The position numbers and the translations under genes are program-made. Under the pieces are notes generated by a model that saw only the letters and a program-made list of their open reading frames with translations, did not search any database and was not told the DNA's origin. This document shows positions 27,048 to 36,548 of a stretch of DNA of 64,000 nucleotides, piece after piece. The DNA lies in NCBI GenBank assembly GCA_965140765.1, contig OZ223309.1, forward strand, positions 2,294,001 through 2,358,000, written 5' to 3'. The stretch's first letter is position 1, and the number at the start of each line of letters is the position of its first letter. The DNA is from Sunxiuqinia sp963678245. GTDB lineage: Bacteria; Bacteroidota; Bacteroidia; Bacteroidales; Prolixibacteraceae.

Positions 27048-30000
27048 ATGAAAAAACGATGTGAAATCTATCTTCCGAAGCGATTTTCGGAAGTTAAAAA
27101 GCTGTTTCTGATTATGAGGCTAACTGCTATTCTTATCTTGGTCTTCTCCTTTAGCACAATGGCTTCGGTTTACTCGCAGAGTACCAAGCTGTCGGTGTAC
27201 GACGAAAACACAACACTTGTTGCTATTTTTGATAAACTGAGCGAGCAAAGCGAATTTCAGTTTGTTTATAACGACGAAGAAGTTGCTGTTGTTAAAAATG
27301 TAACTGTTGATTTTAAAAATGCAACGGTTGAGGAAATTCTGAGCAAGGTTTTGTCGAACTATGACTTGGATTACAAGGTGGTAAACAATGTGGTGGTAAT
27401 AACACCGGTGCCCGGAAAAACAAAAAAAGCCCCTGGACAAGTGCCCCAAGATACGAGTGTAAGTATTATGGGAAAAGTGGTTGATGAAACCAATCAACCA
27501 TTACCCGGAGCCAATATCCTCCTTAAAGGCACCAATGTTGGTACTTCCACCGATAAAGATGGAAACTACAATTTAAGAGGAAGCGTTAAAGGTGAACCGG
27601 TTTTAGTTTTTTCGTTTATCGGTTATGAAATGCAGGAAATAGAGGTGAGTGGGCGCCCTATTATCAATGTTACCATGAAATCGAATTTACAGGATGTTTC
27701 GGAAGTTGTTGTGAACGGGGTTTTTACTCGAAAAGCAAATACTTATACGGGGGCTGTTACAACGGTTAAGCGTGAGGAATTGCTTAAAATGAGTTCGCAA
27801 GATGTACTTAGCGGGCTCGCTAACATTGACCCGTCGTTTGTAAAAGTAGACAATCTGGAAATGGGCTCAAACCCGAATACAATGCCATCATACCAACTAC
27901 GTGGAACAAGTGCTATTTCTCAGAATCTGCAAAGCGAATACCAATACGATCCTAATCAGCCGCTATTTATTTTGGATGGTTTTGAAACAACGCTCGAAAA
28001 AATTATAGACCTTGATATGTCGTTAATTGAAAGTATTACCTTGTTAAAAGATGCTACTGCCAAAGCCATTTACGGATCTAAAGGGGCAAACGGAGTTGTT
28101 GTAGTAGAAACGCGTTTACCTAAATCCGGGAAAATGAGGATAACCTATCGTGGAGGCTTATCATTGGAAATTCCAGATTTAAATAGTTATGATCTGGTAA
28201 ATGCAAAAGACAAATTAGAGATTGAACGTCTCGCCGGCCTATACACGTCAGACAATTATTTAACACAATTAAACCTGAATAAAACATACAGTGCCAAAAT
28301 GCAGGAGGTGTTAAGAGGTGTGAATACTGATTGGTTAGCCCAGCCTGTTAGAACTGGTGTCGGACAAAAACATTCTATGTATCTTGATGGAGGAAATGAT
28401 ATTATCCTTTATGGAGTTGATTTATCATATAATAAGATTTTAGGAGCAATGAAGGGATCCGGCAGGGAAACATTTAGCGGGGGGATGACACTTACTTACC
28501 GCAAGAAAAACCTGCTTTTACGTAATAAGTTATCGATAACCAGTAATACGAGTAACGATTCTCCTTATGGAAATTTTTCCCTGTATGCCCAGATGAATCC
28601 TTACAGCAGGTTGTACGATAATTCAGGGAATATTGTGAAATCATACAATTACAATGGAATAAATGAACCCAACCCTATTTGGAATACAACAATCAATACA
28701 AAGTACCAGTCGCAATATACCGATATTACAAACAACTTTCAGGGAGAGTGGACCATCCGCCCACGACTAAAGGCTGTAGGACGATTTGGAATTTCTTATA
28801 AAACTCTTACTGCAGATAACTTTAAACCTGCTTCGCATACTGATTTTCTAAATGAAAGTGATGCGAAATTGAGAGGAAGATATGCTCAAACCAATGGAAA
28901 AGATTTTAGTTCGAGCGGTGACCTGGGGCTCAATTATTCTTTTATTATTGGTAAGCATTTATTGTTTGCCAACGGACAGGTAAATTTTAACAGCAGAACA
29001 TCGGATAGGGTTATTTTAAATGCTGTAGGTTTCCCTAACGACATGATGGATCATGTTATATTTGCCATTAAATATGAAGAAGACAGTAAGCCAACAGGTT
29101 CAGAAAGTGTTAGCCATTCGGCAGGAGGATTACTATCTGTAAACTATTCTTTTGATGAACGTTACCTGCTTGATGCCAACTATCGTCTTTCCGGTTCTTC
29201 TGAAGTTGGAGCAAATCATCGTTGGGGGGTTTTCTGGTCGTTGGGAGGAGGCTGGAATATTCATAAAGAATCATTCTTAAAAAATAATCCGAACATAAAT
29301 CTGCTGAAACTACGTGTTTCATCTGGTTATACAGGTTCGCAAGGATTTAGTACCTATGAAGCCATATCTGCAGTTCGGTATTATAGTAATAATACGTACA
29401 TGGATAATTTGGGGGCTTACCTGATAAGTATGGCTAACCCGAATCTTAAGTGGCAAACGAAATATGACAATAGTATTGGCCTTGATTTTGTTTTGTTCCA
29501 AAACATGCTTAGCGGAAAAATTGATTACTATGTTGCAAATACAGAATCGATGCTAACAGATATTACGTTACCGGAATCAACCGGTTTTACATATTATCGT
29601 GCAAATCTGGGGAAAACCCAGAACAAGGGTGTTGAAGCCACTTTGAATCTAAGAGCTTATAAGAGTAAAAAATCAAGAGATTATATTAATATCTACTCTT
29701 CAGTAGCTCATAATACAAATAAACTTAAAGAAATCTCAAACGGGCTGCGTGCATTTAATGATTTACAAGACGAGAATAAAGATCAAACGGATGCAGAAGA
29801 TTCTAAAACAGAGATAACTACTCCTTCTGTACGCTATATCGAAGGAGAGTCTATCAATACAATTTGGGCTGTTCGTTCATTGGGAATTGATCCGCAAAAC
29901 GGGAAAGAAATATTTTTAAAGAAAGATGGCACAACTACTTATGAGTGGAATACGAATGACCAGGTTGCTGCCGGGGTAAACATGCCAAAAGTTACCGGAA

Positions 30001-30437
30001 ATATCGGAATCAGATCCGAGTTTTATAACATTGGCTGTAATATCTCTTTTTATTACCGGTTAGGAGGACAAGTATATAACTACACGCTTGTTAATAAAGT
30101 GGAAAATGCCAATGTGCGTTACAATGTAGATCAACGTGTTTTTTCAGAACGTTGGCAGCAAGAAGGAGACATTGCTCGCTTCAAAGCAATCTCCGATAAA
30201 ACATATACCCGACCCTCAACCCGTTTTGTAGAAGACAATAACACGTTAACCTTATCTTCGGTGAATGTATATTATGATTTTCGCGATACCAAAATCATCA
30301 AAGATTCTTTTATGAAACAAATGAGATTAAACGTTAATATGAACGATATTTTCGTAATATCTTCTGTTAAAACCGAGCGTGGAACAAATTACCCTTTTGC
30401 GCGTAATTTAACATTCTCAGTTTTAGCCACATTTTAA
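27048..30437 (+). CDS. SusC/RagA TonB-dependent transducer of the second system
   Basis: The frame is open from 26958, but the Met at 27048 (MKKRCEIYLPKRF) fits a signal sequence ending ASVYSQ. The roughly 1129-residue product has an STN domain (LSVYDENTTLVAIFDKLSEQ), a carboxypeptidase-regulatory-like domain (GKVVDETNQPLPGANILLKG), a plug (DATAKAIYGSKGANGVVVVET) and a beta-barrel ending FSVLATF. It is not close to the SusC pair of region 1. It imports an unidentified substrate together with the SusD partner 116 bp downstream and signals to FecR. Confidence 0.94.
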   Translation: MKKRCEIYLPKRFSEVKKLFLIMRLTAILILVFSFSTMASVYSQSTKLSVYDENTTLVAIFDKLSEQSEFQFVYNDEEVAVVKNVTVDFKNATVEEILSKVLSNYDLDYKVVNNVVVITPVPGKTKKAPGQVPQDTSVSIMGKVVDETNQPLPGANILLKGTNVGTSTDKDGNYNLRGSVKGEPVLVFSFIGYEMQEIEVSGRPIINVTMKSNLQDVSEVVVNGVFTRKANTYTGAVTTVKREELLKMSSQDVLSGLANIDPSFVKVDNLEMGSNPNTMPSYQLRGTSAISQNLQSEYQYDPNQPLFILDGFETTLEKIIDLDMSLIESITLLKDATAKAIYGSKGANGVVVVETRLPKSGKMRITYRGGLSLEIPDLNSYDLVNAKDKLEIERLAGLYTSDNYLTQLNLNKTYSAKMQEVLRGVNTDWLAQPVRTGVGQKHSMYLDGGNDIILYGVDLSYNKILGAMKGSGRETFSGGMTLTYRKKNLLLRNKLSITSNTSNDSPYGNFSLYAQMNPYSRLYDNSGNIVKSYNYNGINEPNPIWNTTINTKYQSQYTDITNNFQGEWTIRPRLKAVGRFGISYKTLTADNFKPASHTDFLNESDAKLRGRYAQTNGKDFSSSGDLGLNYSFIIGKHLLFANGQVNFNSRTSDRVILNAVGFPNDMMDHVIFAIKYEEDSKPTGSESVSHSAGGLLSVNYSFDERYLLDANYRLSGSSEVGANHRWGVFWSLGGGWNIHKESFLKNNPNINLLKLRVSSGYTGSQGFSTYEAISAVRYYSNNTYMDNLGAYLISMANPNLKWQTKYDNSIGLDFVLFQNMLSGKIDYYVANTESMLTDITLPESTGFTYYRANLGKTQNKGVEATLNLRAYKSKKSRDYINIYSSVAHNTNKLKEISNGLRAFNDLQDENKDQTDAEDSKTEITTPSVRYIEGESINTIWAVRSLGIDPQNGKEIFLKKDGTTTYEWNTNDQVAAGVNMPKVTGNIGIRSEFYNIGCNISFYYRLGGQVYNYTLVNKVENANVRYNVDQRVFSERWQQEGDIARFKAISDKTYTRPSTRFVEDNNTLTLSSVNVYYDFRDTKIIKDSFMKQMRLNVNMNDIFVISSVKTERGTNYPFARNLTFSVLATF

Positions 30438-30553
30438 TATTCTCTATTTATGAAACGAGCATGTAAAATAATTACACCCAAGAGGATGATTAACTCTGAT
30501 AGTTATTGCCACATGCGAATTCCATTTTTTTTTTAACAAACAATTTTAATAGT

Positions 30554-31987
30554 ATGAAAAAGCGTACCAAAACTAAAATAATAGTAGGAGTGGCATTCGG
30601 AGCAATTATGAGCATCATGTTCACCTCTTGCGAAGACTATTTTGATGTTAAACCGAAAGCCCGAATTCTTACAGATGATCACTTTAGCCGTGAAAGTGGC
30701 TTTAAAGACCAGTTAACCGGGGTTTATACTGCAATGAGCGGCGAGTCGCTTTACGGGAGGGAAATGACTTTTGGTTTCACCGAAGTTCTAGCCCAGAATT
30801 ATGGCCTAGAAGCCGAAAGTAATTATAGATATGCTGCACAGTATGATTATGAAAATGCTGTAACGAAGAACAAAATCAATAATATATGGAAAAAAACCTA
30901 TAACTGCATTGCAAACCTGAATGTGATGTTGGAGTATTATGAAACAGTTGATTCGACTATTTTTACCCAGAACCATTATAATCTTTACAGAGGAGAGGCT
31001 ATTGGCTTGCGCGCTTTTTTGCATTTTGAATTGATGAGAGGATTTGCTCCAAGCCCGGAAAGCAACGGTAGCGCATTGGGAGTTCCTTATGTAACAGAAT
31101 ATGAACCAAAAGTTACTCCACGAAAAACAGTTGATGAAACGATGGAGTTAGTTATTGCCGATCTGAAAGAGGCAATTATATATCTGGAAAGTGACTCTAT
31201 TTACGGATCCGATACCCCTTATATTTACCGGGAAGAAAGAGAACCCTATTTTAATTATTATGCGGCAAAGCAAATTTTGGCTCGCGCCTATTTATGGATT
31301 GGCGATATGGAAAATGCAGCAGCAACAGCCGAAGAAATAGTTAGTGTTTATGAATTAAACAATGTTATTTCCTGGGTTTATTATGATCAAATGATGAGCG
31401 TTCCCAACGAACAGGTTAATCGTATTTATTCTAACGAGCATGTGTTTCGTTTGGATATTAATAACATGAATGAAATTATTAAACGTTACTTTACAAAAGA
31501 AGGCGGTATAGATCAATTTACCTTTACTGAAGACCAGGTTGATAAGATTTATGAGATTTCCACCGAAGGATTGGGAAATGACTGGCGAGCTTTATTCGGG
31601 TTTTCTTACGACGGAGAAAAGCAGTATTTGTGGAAATACTACCAGGGAACTTATAAAAACATGATGCCAATAATTAAAAAAGCAGAAATTTATTATATCG
31701 CTGCCGAGGCACAAAAAGAAACAAACCCGGCTCGCTCTATTGAACTGCTGAATATTGTGAGAAGCAATAGAAATATAGCTTATTTTGAATTATCGCCTGA
31801 GCTTACAACCAGTGAGATACAGGAAGAAATTTTTAAAGAATATCGGAAAGAATTTCTGGGCGAAGGACAATTGTTTTTTTACTATAAACGCCTGAATATA
31901 CCAACAATAGAAGGTGCTCCTGTTGCAGCTAACGATGATGTATATGTTTGGCCTTTGCCGGATAATGAAATCGAATTTGGCTATTAA
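30554..31987 (+). CDS. SusD/RagB-family lipoprotein of the second system
   Basis: The Met at 30554 is preferred over the frame's first Met at 30506 because it begins a lipoprotein signal (MKKRTKTKIIVGVAF ending MFTSC, then EDYFDVKPKA). About 477 residues. TPR-type helices include RGEAIGLRAFLHFELMRGFAPSP, IKKAEIYYIAAEAQKE and KEYRKEFLGEGQLFFYYKR. It is the lid partner of the preceding SusC. The gene is followed by DUF4843 and PKD-like lipoprotein genes, a recurring Bacteroidota arrangement. Confidence 0.93.
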   Translation: MKKRTKTKIIVGVAFGAIMSIMFTSCEDYFDVKPKARILTDDHFSRESGFKDQLTGVYTAMSGESLYGREMTFGFTEVLAQNYGLEAESNYRYAAQYDYENAVTKNKINNIWKKTYNCIANLNVMLEYYETVDSTIFTQNHYNLYRGEAIGLRAFLHFELMRGFAPSPESNGSALGVPYVTEYEPKVTPRKTVDETMELVIADLKEAIIYLESDSIYGSDTPYIYREEREPYFNYYAAKQILARAYLWIGDMENAAATAEEIVSVYELNNVISWVYYDQMMSVPNEQVNRIYSNEHVFRLDINNMNEIIKRYFTKEGGIDQFTFTEDQVDKIYEISTEGLGNDWRALFGFSYDGEKQYLWKYYQGTYKNMMPIIKKAEIYYIAAEAQKETNPARSIELLNIVRSNRNIAYFELSPELTTSEIQEEIFKEYRKEFLGEGQLFFYYKRLNIPTIEGAPVAANDDVYVWPLPDNEIEFGY

Positions 31988-32018
31988 TCAAATCATCAAT
32001 AACAAAAAAGAAAACACC

Positions 32019-32720
32019 ATGAATAAATTTAAAATATTGGCATTTATAGGATGGTTAGCTGTTTTTTATGCTTGCAGTAACGATCCGTTTCTCTATAACG
32101 ACGAAGCTAGAATAAGGATGGAAGGTCCATCTATTTGGACATTAGGTACAGATTCATTAGAATTTTCGTTTGCAAGTTTTAACAATGCTACGCTGGATAC
32201 TACATTTGAGGTTACAATTTATGTGATGGGAACGGGTGTTGAAAGAGAGCGTACCGCATTATTTGAAGTTGGTGCAGAGACTACTGCCGATCCCGCACTT
32301 TATAGTTTTCCGCTAGAATTAATTATTCCTGAGGGCGAAACCTCTGCCATTCTTCCTGTCACTATCCGCCGTAAAGAAAGTTTAAAAGAAAAAGCGGTAC
32401 AGCTGGATGTAAAAGTAAAAGAGAGTGCAGATTTTAAAATCGGTGCTAATGAACAAAATCATTTACTGATCAAGTGGTCTGACATCTTGATTAAGCCGTC
32501 GAACTGGAATGATCTGGTAGAATTTTTCGGCGATTATAGCGATGTAAAATACCGCTTTATTATTGATGTTTTGAATCAGGCTAGTTTTGATACCGATGTA
32601 TTAAGCTGGGCGCAAATGAAAAATTATCAGATTGTATTAACCGAAAAGTTACGAGAATATAATGAAACTCATCCGCAAGAACCGCTTACCGATGAGAATG
32701 GCAACCTTGTTGAATTTTAA
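32019..32720 (+). CDS. DUF4843-type surface lipoprotein
   Basis: The Met at 32019 starts a lipoprotein signal (MNKFKILAFIGWLAVFYAC, then SNDP), giving about 233 residues; the frame upstream merely overlaps the end of susD. An immunoglobulin-like part (SLEFSFASFNNATLDTTFEV then LIIPEGETSAILPVTIRRKESL) leads to a C-terminal part (IKPSNWNDLVEFFGDYSDVKYRFI). This matches the DUF4843 family, found after susD in many Bacteroidota loci. It probably belongs to the outer-membrane uptake complex; its ligand is unknown. Confidence 0.8.
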   Translation: MNKFKILAFIGWLAVFYACSNDPFLYNDEARIRMEGPSIWTLGTDSLEFSFASFNNATLDTTFEVTIYVMGTGVERERTALFEVGAETTADPALYSFPLELIIPEGETSAILPVTIRRKESLKEKAVQLDVKVKESADFKIGANEQNHLLIKWSDILIKPSNWNDLVEFFGDYSDVKYRFIIDVLNQASFDTDVLSWAQMKNYQIVLTEKLREYNETHPQEPLTDENGNLVEF

Positions 32721-32742
32721 ATTTTTAAAACATTAGAACAAC

Positions 32743-34278
32743 ATGAATAAAATAGTCAAATATATTATACTATTGGTAGGCGTTGTTTCGCTATTACCCT
32801 CTTGTTACGAAGACCTTGGAAATTATAACTATCGCACAGATGTTCAGTCTGTAAGTATTGATACCAGCGGAACCGTTCATCATTATAGAGCCCATTTTGG
32901 TGATACCTTAAAGATGGTTGTAAATGTTAACTACGACAAACCCGGAAATCTGAAATACAACTGGATACTTGTTCCTTATCCTTACGGGCAGGAGTTAGTT
33001 GGTAACTCTGTCCAGTATCCGGAAAATGACACTATTGGTACTTCTTTAAATTTAGAATGGATTGTGGACAAAGAACCCGGATGGTATCAGTATTTTCTTG
33101 AAATTAAAGATACCGTAACAGGCCTTCAGGATAATATGAAGATGTCTTTTAATAACTATATTGTGGTTGAAGCCGAAGGCGCTTTCCTTTCATTAATGTG
33201 CTTGTCGGAATACGACGGACAAACAGATATTGATGTGTTTAGTTCGGAGTTGGCATTGATATTCAGTGGCGAAACCACTTCGCAATTTTACAGTAAAAAA
33301 TATGGTTCGCCAATCCCCGGTAGTCCATCTGTATTCGGCTATTGCAGCCGGGGATATTATTATGCTTTTACCGATCAAACCGGACTAAGGCTTGACGAAA
33401 ATGCTTACATGACCATGGCCGACTATAACGAGATGTTTTATTATGCTCCGGAAGCAAAGGTTCAGTCTTACAGTTATAATCCATCTACTGAACTTCTTGT
33501 TAATCAGGGCAAATTGCATATGATTGATAATACAGAAGGAAATGACAGTAAATTTTCTGCTCCCATTGCCGGAGATTATGAGGCATATCCATACATTTCT
33601 TCTCGTTTGAATGACGCGGCATGTGCTCTATTCGATATGAAAAGTATGTCGTTCGTAAAATATTATTCCAAGGCCTCAACTATAAGCAGGTTAGCTCCCG
33701 CCTCAAGTTCGGCTTTTGTTGATGCAAATAATTTGCCATCGGTTCCTGTAGCAATTGTAAACATTAATTATGGGAATACCTGTGCTGTTTTAAAGGATGC
33801 CGATGGAAAGATGAAAGCCTTCTCTTATAATTTTAATTCCGGCGACGAAAGTGACTTTTCCGGAAATGGACAAAGGTCAATCATTGATCTAAGCGAATGT
33901 GAAGGTATTAATGAAGCAACTCTGTTTTATGGTGGACTTACTGGTAATGTATTGTATTATGCTACAAGCCAGGCAGTATATAGTTTTTCTTTGAGTTCAG
34001 GACAAACAACTGCTTATAAATTGTATGAACTACCTGAAGGAGATGAAGTAACATGTTTTATTATGCTTCCTCCGGGAGGCTATCCTACAGCTGGGCGTGT
34101 GTTATGGTTTGCTACATGGAATGAGAGTAACAAAGAGGGCAAGATTATTGAATTTGAGGTTAGCCCAACTGATGGAAGGCCCGATTGGTTGTGGGGGGGG
34201 AGGTTCAATCTGGATCAAACTAATCCTGCAACTTTTGGTGGATTTGGCAAAATTAAGAGCTTTGCTATTGGTGTATAG
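32743..34278 (+). CDS. PKD-like family lipoprotein
   Basis: A 511-residue lipoprotein whose signal ends LLPSC followed by YEDLGNYNYR, the usual start of this family. The N-terminal third is a PKD/Ig-like sandwich (LKMVVNVNYDKPGNLKYNW, TVTGLQDNMKMSF), and the rest looks like a beta-propeller (repeated short strands, for example CEGINEATLFYGGLTGNVLYY). It is the fourth surface component of the susC-susD-DUF4843 operon, 22 bp downstream. The role is inferred to be substrate capture or scaffold. Confidence 0.78.
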   Translation: MNKIVKYIILLVGVVSLLPSCYEDLGNYNYRTDVQSVSIDTSGTVHHYRAHFGDTLKMVVNVNYDKPGNLKYNWILVPYPYGQELVGNSVQYPENDTIGTSLNLEWIVDKEPGWYQYFLEIKDTVTGLQDNMKMSFNNYIVVEAEGAFLSLMCLSEYDGQTDIDVFSSELALIFSGETTSQFYSKKYGSPIPGSPSVFGYCSRGYYYAFTDQTGLRLDENAYMTMADYNEMFYYAPEAKVQSYSYNPSTELLVNQGKLHMIDNTEGNDSKFSAPIAGDYEAYPYISSRLNDAACALFDMKSMSFVKYYSKASTISRLAPASSSAFVDANNLPSVPVAIVNINYGNTCAVLKDADGKMKAFSYNFNSGDESDFSGNGQRSIIDLSECEGINEATLFYGGLTGNVLYYATSQAVYSFSLSSGQTTAYKLYELPEGDEVTCFIMLPPGGYPTAGRVLWFATWNESNKEGKIIEFEVSPTDGRPDWLWGGRFNLDQTNPATFGGFGKIKSFAIGV

Positions 34279-34306
34279 AAAATAACAATAATAAAAAGAA
34301 AATAAC

Positions 34307-35470
34307 ATGAAATCATATATTTATTCCATCATAATTACTCTTTTCCTTTTGAGTAATATTGGCTGTAGTGAGGGATTTAAAATACAAGGAGAGTTGACAG
34401 GTGCTGCTGATGGTACAAAAATAGCTCTGGTTCCTTTTGCTAGTTATGATGTAAAACCTGAAGCTGAAACGACTATTGAAAACGGGAAATTCAGTTTTAC
34501 AGGACAACTTCCTGAACCACGTTTATATTTCCTTGTACTAGGAGACAAACAAGCTTATTTCCAGGTTATGCTTGAAAATTCAACTATAACTGTAACCGGC
34601 GAAGTGGAAGAAAGTACAGGAAAAGAAGAGAGCCCGCTATTGAAATTCATAAACATGGAGGTAAATGGTTCCGACAGTGATGACTATTTTAAAAGCCAGA
34701 TGGCCGTTCGCCAGGGGTTAAATAAAATGTACGATGATAAAAATGAGAGGTTTGCCGATATTCAAGCGAAATTTTATAAAGCGAGAGTTGCAAAGAATCA
34801 ATCCAAAATTGATTCTTTGCAGAATACGCAGGAATATAAAGAAATGGAACGCGCAGAGAAAGCATTTTTTGGTGAAGTAGAAAAACGCTACAACGCGGTA
34901 TTTGAAGCCAATAAAGAAACTTTCTGGGGGCCGTTGATGATGTTGAACCTGTATTCTTATCTTACTCCTGATGCACGCCCGACTTTCGAAAACATGTCAG
35001 ACGAAGCACGAGAGAGCTACTATGGTAAAATGGTTGCCGAAGATTTATATCCGGCCAATCGAACCGGCGAAAAAGTTCCTGATTTTACCACCACCGATGC
35101 CAACGGAAAAGAAGTGAGTTTGGATGATCTTATTAACGACAAAAAAGTAATTCTGATTGATTTTTGGGCTTCGTGGTGCGCACCTTGCCGTAAAGAACTT
35201 CCCAATGTAAAAGCCAATTATGAGAAATTTGCACCCAAAGGATTTGAGGTAATTGGCATTTCAATAGATAAAGATCCAAAAGCATGGAAGAAAGCTCTGG
35301 AAGAAGAGAATCTGAAATGGCCGAATTTTAACGACCTTGATATTTCTTCTTTGTATAAGATAAAATCCGTTCCTACAACTTATCTTATCGACAATCAGGG
35401 AAGATTAATTGCCGAAAATATGCGAGGGGAGGAGCTAGGGAAAAAATTGAAAGAGCTTTTTGGAGAGTAG
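34307..35470 (+). CDS. TlpA-like thiol-disulfide oxidoreductase with DUF4369 N-domain
   Basis: A 387-residue lipoprotein or periplasmic protein (signal ends SNIGC). The N-terminal beta-rich DUF4369 domain (IQGELTGAADGTKIALVPF) and a helical linker are followed by a thioredoxin fold with the redox motif WASWCAPCRKELPN (Cys near 290 and 293) and cis-Pro region VPTTYLI. It could reduce or isomerise disulfides in the periplasm or on imported ligands. It ends the second SusCD operon; a strong terminator follows within 25 bp. Confidence 0.88.
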   Translation: MKSYIYSIIITLFLLSNIGCSEGFKIQGELTGAADGTKIALVPFASYDVKPEAETTIENGKFSFTGQLPEPRLYFLVLGDKQAYFQVMLENSTITVTGEVEESTGKEESPLLKFINMEVNGSDSDDYFKSQMAVRQGLNKMYDDKNERFADIQAKFYKARVAKNQSKIDSLQNTQEYKEMERAEKAFFGEVEKRYNAVFEANKETFWGPLMMLNLYSYLTPDARPTFENMSDEARESYYGKMVAEDLYPANRTGEKVPDFTTTDANGKEVSLDDLINDKKVILIDFWASWCAPCRKELPNVKANYEKFAPKGFEVIGISIDKDPKAWKKALEEENLKWPNFNDLDISSLYKIKSVPTTYLIDNQGRLIAENMRGEELGKKLKELFGE

Positions 35471-35493
35471 AATTTAAATAATTAAACAGTTTT

Positions 35494-35547
35494 AACCCGA
35501 CTGACAGTATTAATCAGCTTTTATACGTATCAGTCGGGTTTCTTTTT
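35494..35547 (+). terminator. Rho-independent terminator of the second SusCD operon
   Basis: AACCCGACTGA (35494-35504) pairs perfectly over 11 bp with TCAGTCGGGTT (35530-35540), followed by TCTTTTT. The loop is long (25 nt) but the stem and T-run are strong. Confidence 0.85.
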
Positions 35548-35582
35548 AAAATCAATTTCTAGTAAGTAAATGTATTTTGAAT

Positions 35583-36482
35583 ATGAAATATGAACTAAAA
35601 GCCTTTAATGGCCTGTTTCTGATAGTATGGATGTGTTTTATTTCGGGTGAAATTGCAGCACAAAACTATCCTAATCAGTGGGTGGATTTCGAGAAACCAT
35701 TAATTGAACAAGCTGATTCGATAATTAAGGCTGGCTCAAGTATTTCCAAGAATGAAGCCCGAAAACAAGCTTTACAGAATACCGATAAAGTGAAGATAAA
35801 CCTGATATCGGCAAACAACAAACAATTAGCACCTACTGATTTATACCAGAAGGTTGCAAAAGCCACTGTTGTAATAACCGATGCTTGCTTGTGCGACAAC
35901 TGCGACAATTTGCATATTTTCCCTTCAACAGGCTATCTAATCTCGGCAGACGGTATTTGCGTTACCAATTATCATGTTTTGAATTTCTTTATGAATCGCG
36001 ACGGTCATTATACGCCAAAAGCGTTTGTGGCTCAATTGCACGATGGACGAACGTTGGCCGTTAAAGAGGTTTTGGTGGCATCGCCGGAATACGATTTGGT
36101 GATTCTGCAACTGGATACACAAGACAAAAAATTGCCTTGCCTGGCGTTGGACATCGATGCTGAAATAGGCGCTGATGTCTTTATCGTCAGTCATCCACAA
36201 AACATGTATTATATGTTGTCGGCCGGAATTGTAACTGGAAAAATGAATGTAGAATTTCCAACATTTAATAACGAAGGTGTTTTTAATCGTAACATAATGA
36301 CAATTTCGGCTGATTTTGCAACCGGGTCAAGCGGAGCTGCCGTTGTTAACAGTGCCGGAAATGTTATTGGTACGGTTTCAGCTACTCGTACTTTGTTTCA
36401 TACGGGTTTGCCGGATAAGCCTGTACAAATGGTGGTAAAAAGTATCCTTCCGGTTTCGTTGCTAAAATCGCTTATTAAATAG
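35583..36482 (+). CDS. Trypsin-like (HtrA/S1-fold) secreted serine protease
   Basis: About 300 residues from the ATG at 35583 (a TTG at 35577 is in frame). The signal peptide ends EIAAQ. The chymotrypsin-fold triad is visible: His about 130 in TNYHVL, Asp about 170 in EYDLVILQL, Ser about 250 in TGSSGAAVV. No PDZ domain follows, unlike DegP, so it is a short HtrA-like protease. A CLCDNC cysteine cluster lies ahead of the catalytic core. It is separated from the SusCD operon by the terminator, so it probably has its own promoter. Confidence 0.82.
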   Translation: MKYELKAFNGLFLIVWMCFISGEIAAQNYPNQWVDFEKPLIEQADSIIKAGSSISKNEARKQALQNTDKVKINLISANNKQLAPTDLYQKVAKATVVITDACLCDNCDNLHIFPSTGYLISADGICVTNYHVLNFFMNRDGHYTPKAFVAQLHDGRTLAVKEVLVASPEYDLVILQLDTQDKKLPCLALDIDAEIGADVFIVSHPQNMYYMLSAGIVTGKMNVEFPTFNNEGVFNRNIMTISADFATGSSGAAVVNSAGNVIGTVSATRTLFHTGLPDKPVQMVVKSILPVSLLKSLIK

Positions 36483-36548
36483 CCGAAATATTAAAAAAAA
36501 TCAGTAGAAGATAATTTTGAAGACTATTAAATGCAAATAAATTGTATG

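Noticed and set aside
35494..35547. Riboswitch before the serine protease gene
   Set aside because: The structure is a simple long stem with a T-run at the end of the preceding operon, fully explained as a terminator.
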